Positions 25,551 to 37,107 of a stretch of 64,000 bases of DNA are shown piece by piece. The notes beneath the pieces were generated by a model, which saw only the letters and a program-made list of their open reading frames with translations, made no database searches and was not told the DNA's origin. The position numbers and the translations under genes are program-made. Every line of letters starts with the position of its first letter. Position 1 is the first letter of the stretch. This stretch comes from Epiperipatus broadwayi (Eukaryota > Onychophora > Udeonychophora > Euonychophora > Peripatidae), in contig JAQFVV010006471.1 in the NCBI GenBank assembly GCA_028023455.1, positions 684,001-748,000 on the forward strand, given 5' to 3'.

Positions 25551-26115
25551 ATTAAAACAAGTTATAAATTTAGTAACTTGTCTTTAAGCTTGCATTTTAT
25601 GATCACTAGATGGAGCTTTACCAATAGCTGTAAACAAGCTTTGGTTTTATAAGTGCCGAAATAGATAGAAATTAACATCTCTATCGTTATCACCACCTCC
25701 AAACCAGCTGGTTTTGAGCTTATGGCTCGCATCAGTGAAAGGCTGGGAGACTAGAAAGTAGAACTAAAATACCAACTCAAATGTTAGCACTGATAAAACA
25801 CATTTCTATCAATTTGTAAGCATGAAATTATCAGACACATAACATGTGTCTGATAATTTCATGCTTTCAAATAAGTGCTGATGTTTGAGTTGGTATTTTA
25901 GTTTCTAGTTTCTAGTTTCTCAGCCTTCCACTGATGGGAGCCATAAGCTCAAAAACAGCTGGTCTAGAGGTGGAGATAACGATAGAGATGTTAATTTCTA
26001 TCTCTTTCGGCACTTATAAAAACAAAGCTTGTTTAGAGCTATTGGTAAAGCTCCATCTAATGATCATAAAATACAAGCATAAAAATAAGATACAAAATTT
26101 ATAACCTGTTTTAAT
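25551..26115. repeat. Large inverted repeat (two ~280-bp arms)
   Basis: The left arm, 25,551-25,840, and the right arm, 25,844-26,115, are reverse complements meeting at a 3-base centre (GACACAT-AAC-ATGTGTC). Shared blocks include CTAGATGGAGCTTTACCAAT, ACAAGCTTTG, AAACCAGCTG (one mismatch in the right arm) and ACCAACTCAAA. The right arm lacks about 20 bp (TTGATAGAAATGTG and neighbours) present in the left arm, and carries a small TTTCTAG triplication. No coding capacity is present. A further right-oriented copy follows at 26,245. Confidence 0.85.
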
Positions 26116-26244
26116 TAATGTAAATGTACATTTGAAGGTTTTTTCAATGCTACATATTGCAAAGGCTATTACTATAAGGTGAAACTGAACTGAATTCAGA
26201 CCCATAAAGCTATCTGGTTTGTCAAGCTGGATTTGATGACATTT

Positions 26245-26488
26245 ACATGTCTGATAATTTCATGCTTTTAAATTGATAGAAATGTGTTTTATAAGTGCTG
26301 ACTTTTGAGTTGGTATTTTAGTTCTACTTTCTAGTCTCCCAGCCTTCCCTGATGTAAGCCAAAGCTCAAAACCAGCTGGTTTGGAGGTGGAGATAACGAT
26401 AGAGATTTTAAATTCTATCTCTTTTGGCACTTATAAAAACAAAGCTTGTTTAGAGCTATTGGTAAAGCTCCATCTAGTGATCATATAT
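26245..26488 (+). repeat. Third copy of the 25.6-kb repeat unit
   Basis: This segment repeats the right arm of the preceding inverted repeat in the same orientation, from ACATGTCTGATAATTTCATG to CCATCTAGTGATCATA. It includes the bases deleted in that arm. It stops abruptly where the LTR beginning TGTAACAG starts at 26,489. A 23-bp fragment of the same unit, in opposite orientation (GATCATCACTAGATGGAGC), sits at 35,153 beyond the LTR element and a microsatellite. Confidence 0.8.
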
Positions 26489-29342
26489 TGTAACAGAATC
26501 ATCTATCTCGCTAACACACTGCAGTATTCAAACCCAAACACGAAACTGAACATTCTAGGAGGGGTTACCTTCTAGATACACTAAGTTTGAATCTAAATTC
26601 CAAATTTCACAGTGACACCTATGTGATAACACATCTGATGCTACTACTAGTATAATCCTTTACTGGTGCCTGGTGGTCAGGGAGAAACAAAAAGACTCTA
26701 TACTAAGATAAGTTTGGGTTGCTAATTAACATCTATGGATGTACAAAAGAAATGTATAAAATAGATATATAGACTGAGACAGTGATAGGAATCAATAAAA
26801 TAAAATCAAAATTAGTTTTAAATGATTTCAAAATTTATTTATATAGAAATATATATATATAATGCCACTGTCTGCTTATATGAGACAGGGACGTGTATTA
26901 AATAATTGTTGGCATTACATTCCAATAAATGACAAAAAGGTTTTAAAGCAAAATTATATATTCTATCCCTCGGGCTAATAGCATTATGATAATGTGCTTA
27001 AAGAGATAGGAACATGTGCAAGGTGCTTTGAGTAATTATAACAGTTTAATAAAATATTTGATATTACGGGTTATATAATGTTTATTGATTTCGAGAATGG
27101 CATGGACAAAACTTACTAAGCAATAAAGTGGGGATGTGATCAAGGCATTTATTTTATATTTATAATTAAAAGCAGATGGGAGGTCAGTATTGCTAATAAT
27201 GAATTTATTAAAGTTGGAAGGTATGACATGTTTAAGTCACGGATGCTTTGTAAAAATAAATATATAAATAAAACAATAGTGAAATATTTGGAATGACTAT
27301 GGAAAGCAGATTGCCACTAACCCATAAGAAAGTGTTGTCATGAACAGCTGAAACTTAGCGACTGGGTGATGACTGCGTTTAATTCTCAGGTGTGACATTT
27401 GTGGACACACTCTGCCTGGAAACCACAGAAAGCAAAGAGAGAACGGACTTGGCCATGTAAAAATCCTTGGAAAAGCAAAACAAAGCGGTCTCAACAACCA
27501 ATTCATTTACCAGCAATACTAAACTAATGTATATAAAACATACTAAATGGGTTTTACTTGGATTAAGAGAAATGCCCAATCAAATTCCCAGAAATTCATT
27601 TAAAAGGGTCCGCACATTCTCGACGTCAATGATGAACTTTGTAATTAAAGTAGAACACAGTATTTAAAATAGGAAAATGCATGCTTGCAGGTTTGAAAAG
27701 TAAGCATAGGTTTATTTACGCAATCATGCATTTGGGGACACATTTAATCATTGACCTCGCACATACTCTCATATTATGTTAAAATCAATAAAATGTAGAT
27801 TTTAAACTATTTGATTATTATATATATTAAAGAAGATTAGAATCGCCCTCGAACGAGTGATTTGCAAGATAATAAAATTGGGAATTATTATAAATTTAAA
27901 ATATGCCTTAATAGCGGCATCTTACTTTCAACAAAGGGAATAATTCACTCGGTCAAAGATGATTCTGACACATTATCATAATAAAATAAAAGAAAGCTTT
28001 ATAAATAGAAAATATTAACCCAAGGATAGAGAGCAAAACTGTTGATTATATTTGAACATGTTAAAGAAGTACATAATAAAGTTATGTGAAATAAAAGAAA
28101 AACAATTTAGAATAGCTATAGCATGTTAGTTAGGAATCACAAGAGCTCTTGGGTTAATTTAGGTTACCTCTGGAGAAGCATTTGCAGGTAGATTGATGTT
28201 CGGCAGGTTTTATAATTCAGCAGCAAAACCTGGAATGTCCATATTTTTGGCAGCAGCAGCAGTTCCGGGGTTCCTTATGTGATAGCTTCCGATGGTCTAG
28301 AGCAGCAGCCAGCTTTTTCTAAGGGAAATAGCCTCCATGCCACCTCTACTCTGTCATGTCAAGGTTAGCAATTTGTGTGGTAAACATGGTAAATTAATTT
28401 GGAGATGAAAACTCAGCTTCAAATATAAGTTCACAGGCATGTAGCTAAAATCTCAGGAAAATATATTTTGAAGACTATTTTACTAGAACATTTCATCAGC
28501 AAATGACCAGAATAATTTTGGTTGGAAATATTTCATCAGCAAATGACCAGAATGGAGAACAAAAGAAAACCCTTCCTTTTATAGTAGAATTGAACAATAG
28601 AACTGCCCTGGAGCATTACAAAAATATATCGGACTTATCAGCTGTAATTAAATCTATCCGAATGTCTAAAGGAATTTAACAAAATTTTAATTAATTTCTA
28701 TTGTTAATTTCCTTGTCGACATTTGAATTACAAACTAGATTTAATTAAAAATTACTTTTACTAATTAAAGAAAACCTTAAGTGGACATCTGCTGTTTTCT
28801 TAGATAATAATTACAACATGAAATAATTAAACTATTGTCCCTCATTTATTTTAACAGAAATATTTGGAATGACTTTTATTAAATTAAAGAAAATGATTTT
28901 ACTTTTTCAATTGCAATATTTGAATCTATCTACTAAATGAATATGAACTTTATTTTAAATCAAAAATATATTACGACTGTAATATATTTTTGTAAATAGA
29001 TTCAAACAAAATAACTTTAATTAACAATTTATAATTTTGATATGAGTTTTAAAATGCATATCATAGTGTGTGCACAATTACAACTTATATAACCTACTTT
29101 TTAAATAAATCTAAATTATGTGAACATATACATAATCCATAATATTTTATTTATTTGGGAATGAATTATACTTATATATAATATGAGCATTGTACTCGTG
29201 GTTTAAAATTAGGTGGGATTTTCGGTATATAAGCGTATTGCAGACACACTACGATAGATTGGGGTTCAAACTAAGGTATGAGGGTAGGAAATAGGTGAGA
29301 AAAGGTGAAACGAAGATCTGCAAAGCAGACCTTACTGTTTCA
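26489..29342 (-). repeat. LTR copy (3' LTR on the minus strand)
   Basis: Partner of 31,967-34,833. The matching runs continuously from TGTAACAG to TTACTGTTTCA. Internally there is a 24-bp direct repeat, ATTTCATCAGCAAATGACCA and following bases, at about 28,493 and 28,530, kept in the partner. Short frames near 27,297-27,667 are conserved in the partner only because the whole LTR is duplicated. Confidence 0.85.
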
Positions 29343-29657
29343 CATTCCCTTAGTGATGGAACAAAAAAAATTGTAAAAAAAAAAGATCTTACAACAGGTG
29401 TCCACTTATGAAGCCTGCATAAAAAAAAGTTTACAAGATAACTCATAACGTACAGTATATAAATCTAATGAAGAAACAAAACTGAATTATATACCTGGAT
29501 TATATTAATAAATCTACCATCTAGTGAACATTTTGTCTATTATCTTCTTCAACAATTTTTATTTAACATTTTAAAAGTTTAACATTGGTTTATCCGATCT
29601 TCTTTCTCATTTATCCTGTGACGTGTCCATTCCTTTTTTTTTTTTATAAAAAAACTA

Positions 29658-30617
29658 CTATAATCCTGGGTCTGGTGGGTAATACCTCTTTTTATAATTT
29701 GATGACTGCAGTCTCGGATTATCAGGCCTCTTTATATTGTCTGGTGGTTGATATACATGGGGTTTCAAACTGCTGGTTGTTAATAACTGTAGCTTTAGGC
29801 TGTCGCAATTATTTGCCTTATCAGGTGGCTCCTTGGCCCATGGGCTGAAACCCAGTGCCATCATTGCCTTCACTATGTCCCCCACTTCATCCGGTTGATA
29901 TATTCTTGCTATATCAGGTGGAATATTTTCCTTGTTTCCTTTAAGTACCTTGGTATTGGTGGTAAGCTTGGTTAGCTGGGTTTGAGGCCATAGGTCTCGT
30001 ACATCCTTGGCTGGAAATATCTTGTCTAAATACAGTTGTAGACATTTTTTGACTTCATGAAAAATTTTTATGTGAAGAAGCTTGGTTAGCTGGATTTGAT
30101 GTCCTATGTTCCGGACATCATTTTCTGGAAATATTCTTTCCAAATGAAGTTTGGGACATTTTTTTACTTCATGGAATATTTTAATGTTGACAAGCTTGTT
30201 TAGCTGGGTTTGAGGTCCTATGTCTGGTGGATCATTTTTTTCATTTGCCGAATCATTGGACTCTAATTTCTTGTTCAGGGATTCATCTGTCAATGACCCT
30301 ACCGAGTTCAGGTCTGTTTTGTCTTTCCTTGGTTCAATGACCTCTTGATTGTTTTTTATACAGCATTTGTCAATTTCGAGGACGCTAGTGTTGGTACTCT
30401 GGCCTATATCATAATTTATTGAATCACTGGTCTCTTCTTTCTGGTTCAGGAGTTTCTCTGTCATATCTTGCCATCCAGGGAGGAGTCTGTACAGCACTCT
30501 AAGTTCCTCACCTCTCCTTTGGCTTTCTTCTTCCCATCTTTTCACTCTTTCTTCACCTTGCTTGAATAACTCTATAATAGTCTGGAAATGGATCTCATTA
30601 TCATCCGTATTTTCCAT
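29658..30617 (-). CDS. Unrecognised 319-aa protein of the LTR element
   Basis: The longest non-repetitive intact frame in the window. I do not recognise the family. Residues 10-60 are charged and amphipathic (ELFKQGEERVKRWEEESQRR), a likely coiled coil. Residues 60-130 are polar and acidic. Residues 135-172 and 173-210 are two copies of a 38-residue repeat (…QLTKL…IKIFHEVKKC…L.L..IFP..DVR), with the first eight residues of a third copy at 211-218. The C-terminal part is rich in proline, and Pro-Pro-Asp occurs five times over the protein, near residues 130, 233, 264, 291 and 315. There is no signal peptide, membrane segment, zinc knuckle, protease or polymerase motif. Its place as the only gene between two LTRs suggests a gag-like structural protein, but this is inference. 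Start: ATG at 30,615-30,617. Confidence 0.6.
   Translation of the reverse strand: MENTDDNEIHFQTIIELFKQGEERVKRWEEESQRRGEELRVLYRLLPGWQDMTEKLLNQKEETSDSINYDIGQSTNTSVLEIDKCCIKNNQEVIEPRKDKTDLNSVGSLTDESLNKKLESNDSANEKNDPPDIGPQTQLNKLVNIKIFHEVKKCPKLHLERIFPENDVRNIGHQIQLTKLLHIKIFHEVKKCLQLYLDKIFPAKDVRDLWPQTQLTKLTTNTKVLKGNKENIPPDIARIYQPDEVGDIVKAMMALGFSPWAKEPPDKANNCDSLKLQLLTTSSLKPHVYQPPDNIKRPDNPRLQSSNYKKRYYPPDPGL
29964..30215 (-). repeat. 114-bp tandem repeat within the 319-codon frame
   Basis: The DNA encodes the 38-residue repeats: two complete 114-bp units and a 24-bp start of a third. The DNA words AAGCTTG/GTTAGCTGG and TTTTT/GACTTCATG recur at the corresponding places in each unit. Confidence 0.85.
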
Positions 30618-31330
30618 GGCTTTGGATGATTATCATGATTGATGATGATGATGACTTTTTTCTTTTATTTTATTGCTAGCTATTTTATAATATATCAAAA
30701 AAAATTTTTTTTTTTTTTACGAATTGGTGTACTTTTAAAACACAATGTATAGCACTGATAAAGAAAACTTTTAAGCTGTTTTACAGTTGAACTTACTAAA
30801 ACTAATACAGTTAAAAATACTATTATTATATTTTCCTTGTTTAACTCTGCGATTATTACGTTTGATTACAATTTTATTAATGGCTAATCGGCTATCTCCC
30901 TCTCGGTTCTGTTGGCCTAATTGCTGCTTTTACATTTATCACTAAAACCCCAACTACTGCCCTTTTACTACTGCTAAAATTTCTTGTTTAAATCTGCTGC
31001 TAACATATATATTTTACTGCCCGTATATATAGAAAATTTCTTAAATGCTACCTGTCAAATTGTTTTGCTAAAATATATTTTTAAACTCAAGCAACTTTAT
31101 TTATATATATAAACATTCGCTAGATCCGGGTATAATTATTTCGTTCCTTCTTATTTAAGATTAGCATACATATATATTTATTTACATTATAATTATTGAT
31201 CCGATTCACGTCTCATTATTTGGTCTAAGAAAAATTTATACACGTTGAAAAAAACAAATTACATACAAAAGAATTTAGCCTGGTGACAAAATTTATTTTA
31301 GAAGTAACTCCGTTTAGTGAAATTACCCTT

Positions 31331-31346
31331 GGGCGCCATGTCACCA
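31331..31346 (-). promoter_or_regulatory. PBS-like sequence inside the LTR element
   Basis: On the minus strand this reads TGGTGACATGGCGCCC, which contains two strings typical of retroelement primer-binding sites (TGGTGAC and TGGCGCCC). It lies about 620 bp from the end of the duplicated LTR instead of next to it. Either the 5' leader is unusually placed, or the true LTR extends to here and the other copy is truncated. Confidence 0.35.
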
Positions 31347-31966
31347 GTTAAAAATATCCATAGACTGTTAGCTTCCCAAAATTAATTTTAATAACTATTC
31401 CATTTAACTACAGGCACTCATTAAAACATTCGCATTTTTATTGATTACAAAATTTTTTTTTATTTTTACATTTCTGAATTCCATATGATAGCCTATTATA
31501 TCTAGGTCATTACCGTACAAAATTATTATTATGCTATCTTGCGCATTGAGCCGATAAAACTTTATTTTGAGAGTAAAATACAAGATTTGAAATATACATA
31601 GATTGTCACAATATTCACTTGGGACAATATTTCAGTAATTTACGCTATGCATGCATAGCGTGACTTAGGTGAAACAATAAATACAGATAAATATAGATGG
31701 CTCGTATTGCACTATAGCAAGTTTGGACAAGTTTAGATTATATAGAATACGTAATTGAATGCCCGAGTCAAACAACAATATATGAAATATATACGCAAAT
31801 AAACAATGATAGTAAGAGTTTGAAAAATATATATATATATCAAAACATAAGGGATTTGAGTGATTAAATACGAAACAAATGCTAAAATTAAGCTACAGGG
31901 ATGTGGGTGTTTAAATAATCGAGGCTCCACGTTTGGGCAAGCCATGGACCCGGAAAAAAAATACTA

Positions 31967-34833
31967 TGTAACAGTCAGAATCGTCTATCTCGCTAACACA
32001 CTGCAGAATTCAAACCCCAAACACGAAACTGAACATTCTAGGAGGGGTTGCCTTCTAGATATACTAAGTTCGAATCTAAAGTCCAAATTTCACAGTGCCA
32101 CCTACGTGATAACGCATCTGATGCTACTACTAGTATAACCCTTTACCGGTGCCTGGTGGTCAGGGAGAAACAAAAAGACTCTATACTAAGATAAGTTTGG
32201 GTTGCTAATTAACGTCTATGGATGTACAAAAGAAATGTATAAAATAGATATATAGACTGAGACAGTGATAGGAATCAATAAAATAAAATCAAAATTAGTT
32301 TTAAATGATTTCAAAATTTATTTATATAGAAATATATATATAATGCCACTGTCTGCTTATATGAGACAGGGACATGTATTAAATAATTGTTGGCATTACA
32401 TTCCAATAAATGACAAAAAGGTTTTAAAGCAAAATTATATATTCTATCCCTCAGGCTAATAGCATTACGATAATGTGCTTAAAGAGATGGGAACATGTGC
32501 AAGGTGCTTTGAGTAATTATAACAGTTTAATAAAATATTTGATATTACGGGTTATATAATGTTTATTGATTTCGAGAATGGCACGGACAAAAGCTTACTA
32601 AGCAATAAAGTGGGGATGTGATCAAGGCATTTATTTGATAATAATAATTAAAGCAGATGGGAGGTCAGTATTGCTAATAATGAATTTATTAAAGTTGGAG
32701 GGTGTGACACGTTTAAGTCACGGATGCTTTGTAAAAATAAATATATAAATAAAACAATAGTGAAATATTTGGAATGACTATGGAGGGCAGATCACCGCTA
32801 ACCCATAGGAAAGTGTTGTCATGAACAGCCGAAACTTAGTGACTGGGTGATGACTGTGTTTAATTCCCAGGTGTGACATTTGTGGACACACTCTGCCTGG
32901 AAACTGCAGGAAGCGAAGAGAGAATGGACTTGGCTGTGTAAAAATCCTTGGAAAAGCAAAACAAAGTGGTCTCAACAACCAATTCATTTACCAGCAATAC
33001 TAAACTAATGCATATAAAACATACTAAATGGGTTTTACTTGGATTAAGAGAAATGCCCAATCAAATTCCCAGAAATTCATTTAAAAGGGTCCACACATTC
33101 TCGATGTCAATGATGAACTTTGTAATTAAAGTAGAACACAGTATTTAAAATAGGAAAATGCATGCTTGCAGGTTTGAAAAGTAAGCATAGGTTTATTTAT
33201 GCAATCATGCATTTGGGGACACATTTAATCATTGACCTCGCACATACTCTCATATTAGGTTAAAATCAATAAAATGTAGATTTTAAACTATTTGATTATA
33301 TATATATTAAAGAAGATTAGAATCACCCTCGAACGAGTGATTTGCAAGATAATAAAATTGGGAATTATTATAAATTTAAAATATGCCTTAATAGCGGCGT
33401 CTTACTTTCAACAAAGGGAATAATTCACTCGGTCAAAGATGATTCTGACACATTATCATAATAAAATAAAAGAAAGCTTTATAAATAGAAAATATTAACC
33501 CAAGGATAGAGAGCAAAACTGTTGATTATATTTGAACTCGTTAAAGAAGTACATAATAAAGTTATGTGAAATAAAAGAAAAACAATTTAGAATAGCTATA
33601 GCATGTTAGTTAGGAATCACAAGAGCTCTTGGGTTAATTTAGGTTACCTCTGGAGAAGCATTTGCAGGTAGATTGATGTTCGGCAGGTTTTATAATTCAG
33701 CAGCAAAACCTGGAATGTTCATATTTTTGGCAGCAGCAGCAGTTCCAAGATTTCTTATGTGGTAGCTTCCGATGGTCTAGAGCAACAGCCGGTTCTTCCT
33801 AAGGGAAATAGCCTCCACACCGCCTCTACTTCGACATGTCAAGGTTAGCAATTTGTGTGGTAAACATGGTAAATTAATTTGGAGATGAAAACTCAGCTTC
33901 AAATATAAGTTCGCAGGCATGTAGCTAAAATCTCAGGAAAATATATTTTGAAGAATATTTTACTAGCACATTTCATCAGCAAATGACCAGAATTTTTGAA
34001 ATAAGAATAATTGGTGGAAAATTTCATCAGCAAATGACCAGAATGGAGAACAAAAGAAAACCCTTCCTTTTATAGTAGAATTGAACAATAGAACTGCCCT
34101 GGAGCATTACAAAAATATATCGGACTTATCAGCTGTAATTAAATCTATCCGAATGTCTAAAGGAATTTAACAAAATTTTAATTAATTTCTATTGTTAATT
34201 TCCTTGTCAACATTCGAATTACAAACTAGATTTAATTAAAAATTACTTTTACTAATTAAAGAAAACCTTAAGTGGACATCTGCTGTTTTCTTAGATAATA
34301 ATTACAAAATGAAATAATTAAACTATTGTCCCTCATTTATTTTAACAGAAATATTTGGAATGACTTTTATTAAATTAAAGAAAATGATTTTACTTTTTCA
34401 ATTGCAATATTTGAATCTATCTACTAAATGAATATGAACTTTATTTTAAATCAAAAATATATTACGACTGTAATATATTTTTGTAAATAGATTCAAACAA
34501 AATAACTTTAATTAACAATTTATAATTTTGATATGAGTTTTAAAATGCATATCATAGTGTGTGTGCAATTACAACTTATATAACCTACTTTTTAAATAAA
34601 TCTAAATTATGTGAACATATACATAATCCATAATATTTTATTTATTTGGGAATGAATTATACTTATATATAATACGAGCATTGTACTCGTGGTTTAAAAT
34701 TAGGTGGGATTTTCGGTATATAAGTGTATTGTAGACACACTATGATAGATTGGGGTTCAAACTAAGGTATGAGGGTAGGAAATAGGTGAGAAAAGGTGAA
34801 ACGAAGATCTGTAAAGCAGACCTTACTGGTTCA
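31967..34833 (-). repeat. LTR copy (5' LTR on the minus strand)
   Basis: Partner of 26,489-29,342, differing by scattered substitutions and small indels. One of these is three extra bases at TGTAACAGTCAGAATC. On the minus strand its end, TTACA, is followed by TAGTATTTTTTTTCCGGG. A TGG-starting string, TGGCTTGCCCAAACGTGG, begins about 22 bases further in and could be a displaced primer-binding site. Confidence 0.85.
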
Positions 34834-34891
34834 ATATATAAATATGAAAAGAAAGTTACTGTTAACACTAACTGAAATAGTTATAGAAAAT

Positions 34892-35073
34892 ATACAAACC
34901 ATTATACATTTACAAATATCCAGTAACACCCTCTGTTTAAAGATCTATATCTCAATAATAGCAAACCTTAAAATGATCATTTTAAATGTATCATTTTAAG
35001 GTTTGCTATTATTGAGATATAGATCTTTAAACAGAGGGTGTTACTGGATATTTGTAATTGTATAATGGTTTGT

Positions 35074-35075
<2 letters not shown>
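34892..35075. repeat. Near-perfect palindrome, 86-bp arms
   Basis: The arms 34,892-34,977 and 34,990-35,075 are reverse complements with one mismatch. They are separated by a 12-nt centre, CATTTTAAATGT. The left arm starts ATACAAACCATTATACA. The palindrome lies 58 bp past the end of the LTR element and just before an (AT)n run (35,078-35,152). There is no coding capacity. Confidence 0.95.

Positions 35076-35077
<2 letters not shown>

Positions 35078-35152
<75 letters not shown>
35078..35152. repeat. (AT)n microsatellite
   Basis: About 75 bp of AT dinucleotide. It is followed at 35,153 by a short fragment of the 25.6-kb repeat unit (GATCATCACTAGATGGAGC). Confidence 0.95.
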
Positions 35153-35155
<3 letters not shown>

Positions 35156-35182
35156 CATCACTAGATGGAGCTTTTATATATA

Positions 35183-37107
35183 TATATAATATTAAAATAA
35201 AGAAAAATCAAATGATACCATTATTATTTTTTTAACAAGTTGTTTATGTTAATATGTAGCAAAGATGATGTCAATAATAAAATAAAAAGGATGAGCATGA
35301 ACTAGCTTAATATAATACATATGAGCTTTATTGTTCAAGAAACAGAGAAAAAAAACATTCTCTTATCTGTGGAAAAAATCTACCAATCCCTATACAAAAG
35401 AACTGAAACAAAAATTTAAATACCTGTATAGACTAATTCAGAGTTGTAATACTTTTAAATAAATCTTTTACAAAGATTCTAGAAAGTGAGGAGAAATATT
35501 CAGCTTATAAAACAGCTAAACAAAAAATTCAAAAATTAATAAGTTGCAAACAAATTAAATTATACAAATCTCTAAAACCACCATTGATTCCTCACTATTG
35601 ATTTCCAGATGTTAATATAAAAACGTACAATATAGGAAAAAATATTGGCATTGCTCCAATCAACTTAAGCTACAAAAACAAATATAAGTATTGACAAAAA
35701 ATATGTAGTGTTAAGTACAAAGAGAATATCATGGAAGAAAGCTTATTGTTGATCATAGAACTATCGCCAAGATTGTTATGGGATTGTTCTATCTCTCCAT
35801 GTCTGGGTTGATAAACATTGAACTGATCCATTGTGAATTCTTTTTTTTTTTACTCTTTATTTAAAACTCCAGTTTGAAGGCTAATAAAGTCAACCTATGC
35901 AGTGGATGTTCAAATTCCCAGATATGCATAAAGGAACTGTTACAGATTATGGGAGCAAGCCATTAGAACAATGTCTATATGAACTAGAAAGCCAAGTTAT
36001 AAAGTTGACTTCATCTACATTTATTTGTTTGTGTGTTATATATCACAATTTTATTTTCTTTATTTTAATATAGGACCAGATAGCTTTAATTTAGAATGTG
36101 TGGAATAAAAATCAAAAGAAATTTCTTCATTTGTAATATCACCTAGGATAGATAAAATCTATGAGGTATGCTCTTGATTACGAAATAGTCTGATTGCTAT
36201 AAATGGGACAAGGTAAGACATTACCTAATACATATATAAATTCAACATTCATATATGTAAAACACATACACTTTCTTTATTTGCTTATTCCAAAGTTTAT
36301 ATTAATTATTGATTGTTTTATATATTTTTTATTTGCATATCTTTTTAATTATTGGTGACATGAACTTACAACGCTCCTTCATCACACACACACATCATAC
36401 ATAACAGGGAGTCTTTTAAACTATCATATTGTTAAATAAAATAAATAAATAAATGAATGAATACTGTATTATGTATACCAATGTTGTAAAGAATCTAAAA
36501 ATCATTCATGTTAATCGGGACATCCAGTGGCTATTTTTATTGGATCATGAGTTCGGACATTGGTATAAACCATGCATAAATAAAGAATGAGCACAAATGT
36601 TTAAATGAGTTTTCCCTAATTTTGTTTTAATTTTTTTTGTTCAAATACTAATCAGTGTAAATACATTTATTAAATTTATTTAAATGTTAAAACACGATTC
36701 TTGTTTTATTTTTCTGTGGTTAAATTTTATTTAGTCATATCCTTACACATATATTGTGATCATTACTTGTATGCATACAATATACCATATCCACTCCCAT
36801 TAACAAACATATACTTATTTTACATATATTTAGACCCTGGTGATACAAATATAGCCTGAATCAGAGGATCGAATAACATCTTCCTGAGTTCAAAATATGG
36901 AATAACAGAAATCAACTGCAATGTGCATAAGATAGATTAAGGATAGATAGAATCAGTAGTTATTTAGATCTTATTCTCTCCTCTCCTAAGTACGAGTTTA
37001 ATATGTAAGTGGTGTGCATGAATGTGGACAACAAAGATATAGTCTTTCATTCATCAGGAGGGCCCTACTCTCCTTTGTTGCTAACACGGAAATGTCATCC
37101 CGTTGCA
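35183..37107. other. Interval without recognised genes
   Basis: AT-rich sequence. An 11-bp inverted repeat (TATACCAATGT at about 36,475 and ACATTGGTATA at about 36,562) brackets 95 bp but is too short to call an element. The less AT-rich part at 36,830-37,107 could be the rest of the LTR-like repeat that starts at 37,108. Confidence 0.4.

Larger units (their letters stand above)
26489..34833 (-). mobile_element. LTR retrotransposon with 2.86-kb LTRs, pol-less
   Basis: Two long direct repeats, 26,489-29,342 (2,854 bp) and 31,967-34,833 (2,867 bp), are about 95% or more identical by eye. They flank a 2,624-bp internal region. On the minus strand the repeat starts TGAAACAG or TGAACCAG and ends CTGTTACA, i.e. 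TG...CA. The sequence ATAT borders both outer ends (26,485-26,488 and 34,834-34,837), compatible with a 4-bp target duplication but weak in such AT-rich DNA. The only substantial frame inside is the 319-codon one on the minus strand, which sets the element's orientation. A purine-rich AAGGGAATG precedes the downstream LTR on that strand. No reverse transcriptase, integrase or protease motif is present, so the element would depend on others. Confidence 0.75.

Noticed and set aside
27297-27667. Short frames conserved at 27,297-27,667 and 32,778-33,148, on both strands
   Set aside because: They are conserved only because they lie at the same place in the two LTRs. Frames on opposite strands overlap, and no codon-level conservation can be inferred from two recent duplicates.
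36475-36572. 11-bp inverted repeat bracketing 95 bp
   Set aside because: Short and AT-rich. Such pairs are expected by chance in 64 kb of this composition.
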